Assembly (NCBI GenBank): GCA_964389925.1
Contig: CAYMGE010000011.1
Span: 1-64,000, forward strand
Length of the DNA: 64,000 bases
DNA from: CALECP01 sp964389925
GTDB taxonomy: Bacteria > Chloroflexota > Anaerolineae > Promineifilales > Promineifilaceae
Direction: 5' to 3'
Positions 18,754 to 27,098 of the stretch are shown here, piece after piece; the first letter of the stretch is position 1; each line of letters begins with the position of its first letter. The notes under the pieces were generated by a model that worked only from the letters and a program-made list of their open reading frames with translations, made no database searches and was not told the origin of the DNA. The position numbers were made by a program, and so were the translations under genes.

Positions 18754-19107
18754 CTAAACAATTGGTGCAACTTGTAGTTGAAATGGGCTGTTACAGTAAG
18801 GGCAAACCGTTCCAGCAATGATTGGTTGCGGTGTGTTGATACGCTGATATAAGTCCTCTAAATAGGCAAGGTCAATCGCGTACAGTTGCTCAACCACCTC
18901 AGTGGTGACAGATGGCAGTTGCCCAAGTTGTGTGATAACACGTGACAGTAGAATGATGGGCAAATAACGCTCATTTTGCTGCACGCGAGGGTCGTTGCCC
19001 GGCTGAATCTCATCTAGTGCGGTCGCCATTCGCATTCGGCCGTTCCGATGCAACTGACCGCGCTCATCCACGTACCCCTGTGGTAAAACAAATGTGTACT
19101 CAATCAT
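18754..19107 (-). CDS. eCIS tail assembly-type small protein with C-terminal CxxC
   Basis: This 117-residue protein reads FVLPQGYVDERGQLHRNGRM, then ATALDEIQPGNDPRVQQN and a VITQLGQLPSVTTEVVEQL helix. This pattern is widespread in eCIS and contractile phage-like clusters (the putative phage tail assembly protein). The C-terminus has one CPYC motif that may bind metal or form a disulfide. It overlaps the DUF4157 gene upstream by four bases (ATGA) and is followed by the candidate effector. It may act as a chaperone or adaptor for particle assembly. The exact role in the family is not established to my knowledge. Confidence 0.65.
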   Translation of the reverse strand: MIEYTFVLPQGYVDERGQLHRNGRMRMATALDEIQPGNDPRVQQNERYLPIILLSRVITQLGQLPSVTTEVVEQLYAIDLAYLEDLYQRINTPQPIIAGTVCPYCNSPFQLQVAPIV

Positions 19108-19931
19108 TCCAGCATCGCTTCCTCATCTAAGTCTTCGCGTTGTAACGCCATCTCCTCTTCATCTAATAACTCCTCACGTTGCAATGCCATCTCTTCCTCA
19201 TCTAATTCCTCGCGCTGCAACGCCATCTCCTCCTCATCTAACTCCTCGCGTTGCAGCACCATCTCTTCCTCATCTAGCCCTTCACGTTGCAATGCGATTT
19301 CTTCCTCCTCACCAGTACGTTGCAGAGAAAACTGTTCTGCTTGAGCTGCTTGCTCCATTTGGCTGCTAGACTGTGTTGCCATCGCGCCGACTGAATCAGC
19401 ATACTCTTCGTAAGATGTATTGGCAGCGGTGACGGTCAGTCCCGACGCTTGCAGCGCAGGGGCATTGCCAGTCTTGTTTTGGGCGACATGCGCGAGTTCA
19501 TGTCCGACGGTCTCGGCCGAATCATGACCCGACCCCACAAACACAGTATCCCCAACCGCCATCGCTTTGGCTCCAACTTGGGCAGGCAGATCACTGTCCA
19601 TCTGCATCTTTGCATCGGTTACATCAACACCGGTGAGCGTGCTGACATTTTGCGCGACAGACGTATCGCCGACAGTTGACCCACTGCCAACTTTGGACTG
19701 AATTTGGCTTGAAAGTTCGTCCTCAACGACAAAGGATTCTTCCCCTGCAAGACGCTGGACGAGAAAACGTTGCACCGCCTGATTGCCTAGTTCACGCTGC
19801 ATTTGTAGCAATGTTGGCGTATCCAATTTTGTCTGAATCGTGTTGAGCGTCAACGGCGTTGGTGTTTTCGCTGGTTTACCGCGAGAACTCAGCTTTGGTT
19901 GAATGCGTTTTTGGTCTTTTTTCTGTTTCAT
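19104..19931 (-). CDS. eCIS-core DUF4157 metallopeptidase-like protein with acidic C-terminal repeats
   Basis: I start at the ATG at 19931, which overlaps the stop of the ATPase gene (ATGA). The 275 residues begin with a basic stretch and the motif LLQMQRELGNQAVQRFLVQR (about 42-62). The DUF4157 domain follows (about 75-185) with GSGHDSAETVGHELAHVAQN, containing the HELAH zinc motif. DUF4157 proteins are among the commonest accessory proteins of eCIS loci and are thought to be effectors or processing factors. The last 65 residues are tandem repeats of LQREELDEEEMA, very acidic and unlike the rest. Neighbours are the AAA ATPase and tail assembly protein in one minus-strand operon. Confidence 0.85.
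   Translation of the reverse strand: MKQKKDQKRIQPKLSSRGKPAKTPTPLTLNTIQTKLDTPTLLQMQRELGNQAVQRFLVQRLAGEESFVVEDELSSQIQSKVGSGSTVGDTSVAQNVSTLTGVDVTDAKMQMDSDLPAQVGAKAMAVGDTVFVGSGHDSAETVGHELAHVAQNKTGNAPALQASGLTVTAANTSYEEYADSVGAMATQSSSQMEQAAQAEQFSLQRTGEEEEIALQREGLDEEEMVLQREELDEEEMALQREELDEEEMALQREELLDEEEMALQREDLDEEAMLE
19119..19310 (-). repeat. Tandem 36-39 bp repeats encoding LQRE-LDEEEMA units
   Basis: About five to six imperfect copies of a 36-base unit lie in the 3' end of the DUF4157 gene. They encode LQREELDEEEMA variants (EGLDEEEMV, EELDEEEMA, EELLDEEEMA, EDLDEEAML). One copy carries an extra codon. Copy number may vary between strains. Confidence 0.85.
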
Positions 19932-22096
19932 GATCCACTCCATTGAAATAGATGTTCCTTGATAAGTCGGCCGATTTTCTGATGTTCACGGCGAGCTGCG
20001 TGCAGAATATGCTGCATTTCGACTTGTGCCGCGCCTGCTTGGGCTGCGATAAAGGCGGAGGCCAAAACGATGTTGCGAATGCTACCGCCTGCCAAGCGAA
20101 AACGCCTCGCCAACAGCGAAAAGTCGATGTTCGCTGCCAGTGGTGTTTCGCTTGGAAATGTGACGCGCCAAATTCGTTCACGATCTTCAATGTCTGGGAA
20201 AGGAAATTGGATCGCAAAGTGCAGACGGCGCGTAAATGCTTCGTCGATGTTAGCGCGTAAGTTGGTGGCGAGAATGACGACACCATCAAATGTCTCCATT
20301 CGTTGCAGCAAATAGCTAACTTCAATGTTGGCGTGGCGATCATGGCTGTCTTTGACCTCTGAGCGTTTGCCAAAAATGGCATCGGCCTCGTCAAAAAAGA
20401 GAATGGCGTTGCTAGTGGTCGCCTCGTCAAAAACGCGGCCGATATTTTTCTCTGTCTCGCCAATATATTTGCTAACCATCATCGAGAGATCGATTTTGTA
20501 GAGATCGAGGCCGAGATCATTGGCGACGATCTCGGCCGACATCGTTTTCCCTGTCCCCGGATCCCCAACAAACAGCGCGTTCATCCCTTTACCCAACGAC
20601 TGCTTGCGCTCAAATCCCCACTGTTCATAGACTATCGGCCGCTGCTTAACCATCGCCACCGCCTCATGCAGTTGTGCCAGCGTATCGGCCGGCAAAATGA
20701 TGTCTGACCAGCCATAGCGCGGCGTGATTTTGACCGCCACAGACGAAAGTCGCTGATTAGAATGAAAGCGACTCGCCGTTAGCAAATCTTGCTGCCGAAT
20801 GACTTCATCGCGCCACGTCGCCGTATCGCGGGCGGTGGCAACCGCGTCAATGATCTGTCCCGGCGTGAAGCGGAAATGGGTTGCAACGTTGTGCAAATTA
20901 ACATCTTTTGCCAGCTTGTCTGCTGAGGTCAGCCGTTGCCACAGCGTCAAGCGTTCAGCAAAGGCAGGTGGGGTCAGGGTAAGGGCGAGGATCGGCCGAT
21001 TAATCTCTCTCTCGATGGGCTGCCACTGCGACTCCCCCGCTGTAATAACACAGTACGGGTACGTCAACAGCATGTGCAAGATCGCGCTGGGTGGCTTGTC
21101 ATCCTTGAGCAACGTATCCCACCCCGCCACATAGACAACAGCTTGGTTGAGACGTGCATCACGTAGTGCAAGCTGCAATCCTTTGTAGAGACCCACATCA
21201 CTTTCATGTAACGTCGTGACATCAATCCGCAGTAGATCGCTATCGATTGCATCGGCAATAAGTTGCGCGGCCGCCCATTTGCCAACCCCATATTTGCCAC
21301 GCAGGGCAAAAAGCGGGGCGCGTTTGGCCGTTTGTTGCAGATACTGGGTCAGTGCGGGGGAAAAATAGTCGGCCGCGAGTACCTCAAATGGTGCAGAATG
21401 TAGTCGTGCATGGCGTTCAATCGCCTCATCAACACCATCATTTTCTAGCAAATAGGCTGTAATGCGAGGGGTCGGCCGAACAAATTGTGATAGCAGCGGC
21501 TGCCCATCCTCCCCATAGCACTCAATCAAGCCAAAACGCACCAAGCGGCTGTTGCTCTCAAACAAAGTTCGCAGACGCAACTGCTCTGCAAATGAAGTCG
21601 TCAGCAAATTGAGAATTAGGTGAACGGTCGGCCGTTTACGCGTCACGTCATCTTGCAAAAACGCATAGAGCCGCTCATAGCGCAGATCAACTTCGGGCGC
21701 GAACGCAATCAGCAGCGCATCGACCTCTGCATCACTCAACTCAAACTCATCAATCAACGCCTGTAATCGGAAGAAGCCATCACGGGTGCGAGCCACCCAT
21801 TCGGCTCGTGCTGTCGCAACCGCGGTCTCTCCTTCTGTTAGCCCACGTCGCATTGCATCAGTTGTCTGCCCATTGACTGAAGACCACACGTGATGCCCGA
21901 CTTCATGCGCTAAGAGTTGGTCGATCTGCTCATCAGTTACGAACAATCCGCGAAATTGATTATCAGGGTTTAATCCATTGGCGCGTGCTCGCACGACAGC
22001 CCAGCGTACACGCAAATCAATGCTGTTTAGTGCAGCTAGCAAATGTTCCATGCTGCTACGATAAGGAGAGTCTACTTCACGAACGTTCGTTATCAT
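19928..22096 (-). CDS. eCIS AAA+ ATPase (Pvc15-like) with an N-terminal HEVGHH motif
   Basis: The 722 residues match the ATPase of eCIS clusters. The C-terminal AAA domain (about 480-700) has Walker A GDPGTGKTMSAE, Walker B AILFFDEADAIFG and a TRRLHFAIQFPFPD sensor region. A middle AAA-like domain (about 255-440) keeps only a weak P-loop, RGKYGVGKWAAAQ. Near residue 65 there is LLAHEVGHHVWSS, an HExxH-type sequence that looks like a zinc peptidase motif; I do not know if it is functional. The AAA protein is thought to load cargo or act in assembly. Transcribed leftward, it is the first gene of a minus-strand operon, divergent from the acetyltransferase at 22226. Confidence 0.88.
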   Translation of the reverse strand: MITNVREVDSPYRSSMEHLLAALNSIDLRVRWAVVRARANGLNPDNQFRGLFVTDEQIDQLLAHEVGHHVWSSVNGQTTDAMRRGLTEGETAVATARAEWVARTRDGFFRLQALIDEFELSDAEVDALLIAFAPEVDLRYERLYAFLQDDVTRKRPTVHLILNLLTTSFAEQLRLRTLFESNSRLVRFGLIECYGEDGQPLLSQFVRPTPRITAYLLENDGVDEAIERHARLHSAPFEVLAADYFSPALTQYLQQTAKRAPLFALRGKYGVGKWAAAQLIADAIDSDLLRIDVTTLHESDVGLYKGLQLALRDARLNQAVVYVAGWDTLLKDDKPPSAILHMLLTYPYCVITAGESQWQPIEREINRPILALTLTPPAFAERLTLWQRLTSADKLAKDVNLHNVATHFRFTPGQIIDAVATARDTATWRDEVIRQQDLLTASRFHSNQRLSSVAVKITPRYGWSDIILPADTLAQLHEAVAMVKQRPIVYEQWGFERKQSLGKGMNALFVGDPGTGKTMSAEIVANDLGLDLYKIDLSMMVSKYIGETEKNIGRVFDEATTSNAILFFDEADAIFGKRSEVKDSHDRHANIEVSYLLQRMETFDGVVILATNLRANIDEAFTRRLHFAIQFPFPDIEDRERIWRVTFPSETPLAANIDFSLLARRFRLAGGSIRNIVLASAFIAAQAGAAQVEMQHILHAARREHQKIGRLIKEHLFQWSGS

Positions 22097-22225
22097 ATTG
22101 AATACGCCAATGGAAATCTTACGACTATTTTAAGACAAATCGGACAATGACACAAGAGCGAACGACTTGCAGCGGCTGTTTTTTCAGAAGAGCAAAATGT
22201 GCTGGTGTGCGTTAAAATGGTCGGC

Positions 22226-22864
22226 ATGAGTATAGAAGACGAGACCTCTTTGCGTTATACCGCACTTACACCTGAATTGTGCCAACCAGTTGCAGACCTA
22301 ATCACCCTTTGCTTTCCAGATATGCCGCCCAGCGAGCAGCATGTAGCAGAGGATTTTGAGGAGCTGGTTGAAATTTATCCAATGGGGACGGTGGTTGTCC
22401 TTGATGGAGAGCAAGTCGTCGGGATGGGGACAGGCATTTTTACCAACATTGACTTTGACAATCTACCCTCCACAGAAAGCGACTTGTTGTACGATGAGAA
22501 TGATGAGTCACGCCACGACAGCGCGGGCGCATATTACTGGGGCAGCGACATCGCCGTGCATCCTAACTATCGCGGTCGCGGCATTGCGCGAGAGATTTAT
22601 CGCTGGCGTAAAAATCAAGTGACAGAGAGTCACAAAAAAGGATTTGCAGCGGCCGCCGTTCTGCCCGGCTATGCTGACCATCGTGACCGCCTAACCATTC
22701 ACGAATATGTTGACAAAGTAATCATCAGAGAGCTATTTGACCCAACACTCTCCGTTCAGCTTCGCAATGGCTTTCGCGTCGTCAAACTGCTACACGAATT
22801 CTTTATTTTTCCACGCTCCGACAACTGGTCGGCACTTATTTTGTGGGAAAATCCGCTTAGTTGA
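22226..22864 (+). CDS. GNAT-family N-acetyltransferase
   Basis: I place the start at the ATG at 22226 (MSIEDETSLRYTAL), giving 212 residues; in-frame starts at 22199-22217 are possible. The acetyl-CoA binding motif appears as IAVHPNYRGRGIAREIYRW (about 113-131), the classical V-x-P-x-x-R-G-x-G pattern with R and G kept. An N-terminal strand-helix part reads TPELCQPVADLITLCFPD. The substrate is unknown. It stands alone between the divergent eCIS operon and the convergent pta gene. Confidence 0.8.
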   Translation: MSIEDETSLRYTALTPELCQPVADLITLCFPDMPPSEQHVAEDFEELVEIYPMGTVVVLDGEQVVGMGTGIFTNIDFDNLPSTESDLLYDENDESRHDSAGAYYWGSDIAVHPNYRGRGIAREIYRWRKNQVTESHKKGFAAAAVLPGYADHRDRLTIHEYVDKVIIRELFDPTLSVQLRNGFRVVKLLHEFFIFPRSDNWSALILWENPLS

Positions 22865-22893
22865 ATAGGCCAATGGAAGTTCATTCGACGTTC

Positions 22894-23844
22894 TCAATTT
22901 TTTTGCAGCGCGCAAATTGTACTGACAAGCACAATATCCTCCGCCTTGCAGCCACGTGACAGATCGTGCATTGGTTTTGATAGCCCTTGAATGAGTGGCC
23001 CCAAAGCCTGTGCATTCCCGATGCGCTCGGTGATTTTATAGGCGACGTTGCCCGCATCGAGATTGGGGAAGATAAAGACATTGGCTCGGCCGGCAACATC
23101 CGAATCCGGTGCTTTTCGACTGCCAACTGCCGCAACAAATGCCGTATCGAATTGTAGCTCACCATCAATCGTTAACTCAGGGTTGCGTCGGCGAGCGAGG
23201 GCAGTTGCCGCCCGCACTTTTTGGACACTGGCACTCTCGGCCGACCCCAACGTACTAAACGACAGCATCGCAACAATTGGTTCTTCGCCCGTTAGCTGTT
23301 GATGGGTCTCGGCCGATGCTAGCGCGATGGTCGCCAACTGCTCGGCTGTTGGATCGGGAACCATCCCACAATCAGCATACGTCACCGCTCGTCCATCGGG
23401 CAGAATCATCAAAAATGTGCTGCTAGCAACAGACACGCCCGCACGCATTCCCAAAATCTGTAGCCCGTTACGTAGAACATCACGTGTTGAATGCGCCGCT
23501 CCCGCCACACACCCATCTGCCAAGCCAAGATGCAGCAGCAACGTCGCAAACGTGAGCGGCTGTAGGGCTTGCAACTCTGCCTGTGGCAACGTCATGCCTT
23601 TATGTTTGCGCCGCTCATAAAGCGTATGGGCGATCAGTGCAGATTGTTCAAAGTTGGCGGGATCAATTACGTCGATTTCGTCGGGCAGATCGGGGGATTT
23701 GTTAGTGATGAGAATCGGCCGAATTGCCCCCTCACTCGCCAATATCCGCGCCGCCGCAATCACACGCGGGTCGTTTCCTTCTGGCAGCACAATCCGCGCA
23801 TTCGTTTTTGCCGCCCGATTCTTTAGCTTTTTAATAATTGTCAT
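22894..23844 (-). CDS. pta: Phosphate acetyltransferase
   Basis: The 316 residues align with the catalytic PTA_PTB domain over its full usual length (short, single-domain type). PEGNDPRVIAAARILASEG near the start, ADGCVAGAAHSTRDVLRNGL (about 109-128), MLSFSTLGSAESASVQKV and the C-terminal NVFIFPNLDAGNVAYKITER are characteristic. It interconverts acetyl-CoA and acetyl phosphate in acetate metabolism. No acetate kinase gene is nearby. Its start overlaps the 3' end of the GNAT gene at 23831 by 14 bases, so the two are coupled. Confidence 0.93.
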   Translation of the reverse strand: MTIIKKLKNRAAKTNARIVLPEGNDPRVIAAARILASEGAIRPILITNKSPDLPDEIDVIDPANFEQSALIAHTLYERRKHKGMTLPQAELQALQPLTFATLLLHLGLADGCVAGAAHSTRDVLRNGLQILGMRAGVSVASSTFLMILPDGRAVTYADCGMVPDPTAEQLATIALASAETHQQLTGEEPIVAMLSFSTLGSAESASVQKVRAATALARRRNPELTIDGELQFDTAFVAAVGSRKAPDSDVAGRANVFIFPNLDAGNVAYKITERIGNAQALGPLIQGLSKPMHDLSRGCKAEDIVLVSTICALQKN

Positions 23845-24286
23845 TCAACCGTTTTTCCATGTAAACTCGCTTCAAGCCCATCACCGTGCGTCGCTCAAAC
23901 TCGACATACCCCATTCGGGTGTAAAGCGCGATATTTTTGTGCATTTTTTCGTGCGTATAGAGATAGATGGTATGGTAGCCACGATGGGCTGCTTCGGCTT
24001 CGGCAAATTTGAGCAGTTTTCGGCCGATGCCCCGCCCCTGATAATCTGGATGCACGGCGACATTATCCAAAAGCAGGCGTTCTGGTTTATCGATCAAGAC
24101 CAAAAGCCCTACCACACGCTCGCCATCTCGCACCACCCACACAGAATGTTCTGCCAACGTTCTTTCATAATCTTCGCGCATCGGCCCCGGCACCATGCCA
24201 ATACGCGCCACATAATGACCATAGGCAGCCGCAACGCATTGTGCGACACGCCGTGCATCTGTGGGAGTAGCGGGAGTGATTTCCAT
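23831..24286 (-). CDS. GNAT-family N-acetyltransferase, coupled to pta
   Basis: This 151-residue protein has a full GNAT fold: MEITPATPTDARRVAQCVAA at the start, VGLLVLIDKPERLLLDNVAV, then HPDYQGRGIGRKLLKFAEAE (about 77-96), the acetyl-CoA site. The C-terminal part, YLYTHEKMHKNIALYTRMGY, is typical of small-molecule or protein acetyltransferases of this type. The substrate cannot be read. It is the first gene of a two-gene minus-strand unit with pta. Confidence 0.85.
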   Translation of the reverse strand: MEITPATPTDARRVAQCVAAAYGHYVARIGMVPGPMREDYERTLAEHSVWVVRDGERVVGLLVLIDKPERLLLDNVAVHPDYQGRGIGRKLLKFAEAEAAHRGYHTIYLYTHEKMHKNIALYTRMGYVEFERRTVMGLKRVYMEKRLNDNY

Positions 24287-24385
24287 AGAGGTAAACTATA
24301 TCTATTTATGGGTCGCGTGCAAAATGATCGCGTCGTTTGGAGTCACGTACCCAGATATTGTCGGACCGCATTGCAGGCTAGAAGT

Positions 24386-24413
24386 TTGCACACCAGTTGA
24401 TTGTCGGTATACT
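24386..24413 (+). promoter_or_regulatory. Probable sigma-70-type promoter of dnaN
   Basis: TTGCAC at 24386-24391 and TATACT at 24408-24413 are separated by 16 bases, about 50 bases before the dnaN ATG at 24463. A second, weaker arrangement (TTGACG at 24417) also lies here. This is a match by eye to the bacterial consensus. Confidence 0.5.
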
Positions 24414-24462
24414 TACTTGACGCGAATATGCGGGATTATACAACAATTAATTTGGAGTGGTG

Positions 24463-25593
24463 ATGAAAGTTACTGTTTTGCAAGAAAATTTGGCGAAGGG
24501 GTTGAGCATTGTAGGGCGTGCGGTCAGTACACGTTCGACATTGCCTGTGTTGGGAAACGTACTGTTGGCGACAGATGGAGGGCGGCTCAAGCTGTCTGCA
24601 ACAAATTTGGAAATTGTAATCACGTGCTGGCTCAACGCTAGTGTGTCACAGGAGGGCGCACTGACCGTTCCTGCTCGTATCCTCAACGATTTGGTGAATA
24701 ATTTGCCCCAAGAGGCGATTGACCTCGAAACAACCAATGAGTCACACACATTACATTTAGAATGTGGGCGGACAGAGGCAAATATGCGTGGGATCGATGC
24801 ACAAGAGTTTCCGCTTGTGCCAGAACCAGATTTGCTACAAAGTTTGCGCGTCAGTGCGGGTGCATTTAAGCAGATGATCAATCAGGTTGTTTTCGCGGCG
24901 GCGACGGATGAAACTCGGCCGACGTTAACAGGCGTTTCGATGCAGCTCGACGGCAAAGGGATCAAGCTAGCAGCGACGGATGCGTTCCGTTTATCGGTGC
25001 GGACAGCATTGTTGGAAAGTTCGGCCGAAGTAAAATCGATCATTGTGCCTTCTCGCTCATTGGCAGAGGTGGCGCGCGTCATCAGCAATGATGATGAAAT
25101 TTTGCACATCACATTGCCAGAAGGACGCAATCAGATCATCTTTAAACTGGACAACATCGTTGTTGTGTCCCAGCTAATCGACGGCAACTTCCCCGACTTC
25201 ACACCCATCATTCCAAAACGCCATACGACACGCGCCGTGATGGGGACATCCGCGTTGCTGAAGGCATGTCGTATGGCGGCTATCTTTGCACGTGAATCGA
25301 GCCACACGGCGCGTGTCAAAATCACGCCTCAAACGGAGACGGCAGATGGATATACAACCATCTCCGCGACCAGTGCTGAAACGGGTGATAATGAGGCGCA
25401 GGTCGATGCAGATGTAACGGGTGAAGAGGTGGAGGTAGCGTTCAATGTCAAGTATATGACCGACGTTTTGAGCATCATCAAGACACCACAAGTCGCGCTT
25501 GAAACCACCTCAGCCATGGAGCCGGGCGTTATTCGCCCTGTCGGGAGCGACGACTTCTTTCACATCATCATGCCGATGCACTTCGGCCGATAA
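24463..25593 (+). CDS. dnaN: DNA polymerase III subunit beta (sliding clamp)
   Basis: I start at ATG 24463 (MKVTVLQENLAKGL) because a GGAG site lies five bases upstream and all DnaN proteins start this way; two in-frame GTG codons precede it. The 376 residues cover the three clamp domains, with LPVLGNVLLATDGGRLKLSA (about 28-47) near the start, RPTLTGVSMQLDG at the second domain and the C-terminal VIRPVGSDDFFHIIMPM typical of DnaN. It forms the ring clamp that holds DNA polymerase III on DNA. No dnaA or recF is adjacent, so this is not the usual origin neighbourhood. Confidence 0.97.
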   Translation: MKVTVLQENLAKGLSIVGRAVSTRSTLPVLGNVLLATDGGRLKLSATNLEIVITCWLNASVSQEGALTVPARILNDLVNNLPQEAIDLETTNESHTLHLECGRTEANMRGIDAQEFPLVPEPDLLQSLRVSAGAFKQMINQVVFAAATDETRPTLTGVSMQLDGKGIKLAATDAFRLSVRTALLESSAEVKSIIVPSRSLAEVARVISNDDEILHITLPEGRNQIIFKLDNIVVVSQLIDGNFPDFTPIIPKRHTTRAVMGTSALLKACRMAAIFARESSHTARVKITPQTETADGYTTISATSAETGDNEAQVDADVTGEEVEVAFNVKYMTDVLSIIKTPQVALETTSAMEPGVIRPVGSDDFFHIIMPMHFGR

Positions 25594-25627
25594 GTTCCAG
25601 ACACTGATAGAAAAGCGTTAATCCAGC

Positions 25628-26416
25628 TCATGCAAATAGGTCATTCGGTTCAATTGCCAACTGCGCCAGCACGGTTAAGTTGGCAATTGCCTGTCCTTTG
25701 GGCGGCACATAAAGAGTCGAAATCCGACTCAAATCCGCATTGGGCAGCTCGGCAAGCGACGTGTGCTGGATGAGGGGATTGCTTGTCGGGTATTGCGCCG
25801 CTTCGTAAATGGTGACTCGATGCTCGGCTCCATAGACGGGGATGAGACGTTGCAAAACGAGGGTGAGGCCAATGTTTGTATCGGCCGATTCCGTCCCTAA
25901 ATTCCCCACCACCCCAATTTGCCACAAAATCAAATGCGACGCGGGATGAAACAGCCGCTCAAATACGAGAAAGTCGGTCGCCTCGTAGGAGAGGCAACCG
26001 TTTTGGGCGGGATCAAAACCGAGATCAGCGAAGAGGCAATCTTCGGCCGAAATGCCCGGCAACATCTGCGCCGCAAACCCTTCTTCTCGTGCCAACCCAA
26101 TCATCTTGTGTGATGGGGTGACGAAGACACCCGGATGTCCATAGAACACCGCGCAGACCCGCTTGCCCTCGCGCACGGCGGCGAGGACAGTGTCAACCAT
26201 CGCGCTATAGGTGTCGAGGCGGCGCGTATGTTGCTGGTAAAGCGGTTGCAGAGAGGTCGCGTTCGGGTTGAGCGATGTAAGCCACGCTGCGCCGACCTCG
26301 CCAGGGACGACGAAGAAGAGTTGATCGGCCGAAATGATATGCCCACGCGCCTGCGCCGTCAGATGGGCAAGTTGCTGAATGCCCGTCCCAACAACGGTCA
26401 ACGATCCCTTACTCAT
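25628..26416 (-). CDS. Split-borosin-type peptide backbone alpha-N-methyltransferase (TP-methylase fold, SonM/OphMA-like)
   Basis: I choose the ATG at 26416 because ATGAGTAA overlaps the stop of the upstream precursor-like gene and the protein then begins MSKGSLTVVGTGI like SonM. The 262 residues are a tetrapyrrole-methylase-fold enzyme of the borosin subgroup: VGTGIQQL, LQPLYQQHTRRLDTYSAMVD (Tyr60, Arg65-66, Tyr70, the positions of OphMA catalytic Tyr/Arg), YGHPGVF (SAM loop, 92-98), LPGISAEDCLFADLGFDP, LSYEATDFLVFE and IYEAAQYPTS. Its resemblance to the Shewanella SonM protein, as I remember it, runs over the whole length. It should methylate backbone amides of a partner peptide supplied in trans. 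The upstream gene has the fitting binding domain. Confidence 0.85.
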   Translation of the reverse strand: MSKGSLTVVGTGIQQLAHLTAQARGHIISADQLFFVVPGEVGAAWLTSLNPNATSLQPLYQQHTRRLDTYSAMVDTVLAAVREGKRVCAVFYGHPGVFVTPSHKMIGLAREEGFAAQMLPGISAEDCLFADLGFDPAQNGCLSYEATDFLVFERLFHPASHLILWQIGVVGNLGTESADTNIGLTLVLQRLIPVYGAEHRVTIYEAAQYPTSNPLIQHTSLAELPNADLSRISTLYVPPKGQAIANLTVLAQLAIEPNDLFA

Positions 26417-27071
26417 CTGTGGGGGCGGGAATACGCAGCACAATTTTCTTTGTTTCTGCGCCGTGATACGTTTGCTGCTGGATATTGTAGACGTAGAAAA
26501 CCTGACCACCCCCGACAGTCACTTTGTAATGGGTGTTTTGTCCTGTCCCCTTTTCGGGGCCGAGTAGCCCGTTGAGCCATTGTGAATACTCGTCTATCCC
26601 ATCCACCTTGCTAACTAGCGCGAACTGTTCATCACCAACTTGGATTTGCACTGTTTTCTGGAGATCGATGGGTTCAGAAGCAACATTTTGCTCGATGGGT
26701 CTATCCAATATCTTCAATGTTAATTTCTTAATCTCAACACCTTGTGTTTCTTCCTTTGTAAAGGCGTGCATGATGTTCAGCATAGGTCGTTCAGATTCAT
26801 CATCATTTTCAAAGGTGTACAAGCGTGCGTCATACCCTTCGATTTTGGCTTGTTGGAATGTTCCTAGCAGAACGTTATCAGAGCGAAGAACATTGATATT
26901 GGTTGAGCCGTCACGCGCCTCCAAGACAGAAAATTGATTGTTTGGTGCGCTAGTAGTTGCATCACCCTCAGACAAATTTGCCTCCTTTATGACAGCTTCT
27001 GGCGTGTTTTTGAACCTTTCTAACAATACGGGATCATCGACTAATGTTTGTAAAAACTCAACTAAACTCAT
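26409..27071 (-). CDS. Candidate split-borosin precursor with N-terminal borosin-binding domain and unusually long C-terminal part
   Basis: The 220-residue product begins SLVEFLQTLVDDPVLLERF and continues NTPEAVIKEANLSEGD. This matches the helical borosin-binding domain (LigA-like) that starts split borosin precursors such as SonA: FL-L--DP-L---------PEAV---A-L. Known split precursors are usually well under 100 residues. Here another 180 residues follow, mostly beta-strand-like, ending in KKIVLRIPAPTDE, which could hold a C-terminal hydrophobic core. The gene overlaps the methyltransferase by eight bases and lies 27 bases after the SARP regulator stop. AAGGA precedes the ATG. The exact core is not readable, and the long part could instead be a protein substrate or immunity-like partner. 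Confidence 0.65.
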   Translation of the reverse strand: MSLVEFLQTLVDDPVLLERFKNTPEAVIKEANLSEGDATTSAPNNQFSVLEARDGSTNINVLRSDNVLLGTFQQAKIEGYDARLYTFENDDESERPMLNIMHAFTKEETQGVEIKKLTLKILDRPIEQNVASEPIDLQKTVQIQVGDEQFALVSKVDGIDEYSQWLNGLLGPEKGTGQNTHYKVTVGGGQVFYVYNIQQQTYHGAETKKIVLRIPAPTDE

Positions 27072-27098
27072 GGTGATTGTCCTTGTTTGGCACTTCTG

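Noticed and set aside
22894..24286. Acetate operon with pta and an acetate kinase
   Set aside because: The gene coupled to pta is a GNAT acetyltransferase; no acetate kinase motif is present.
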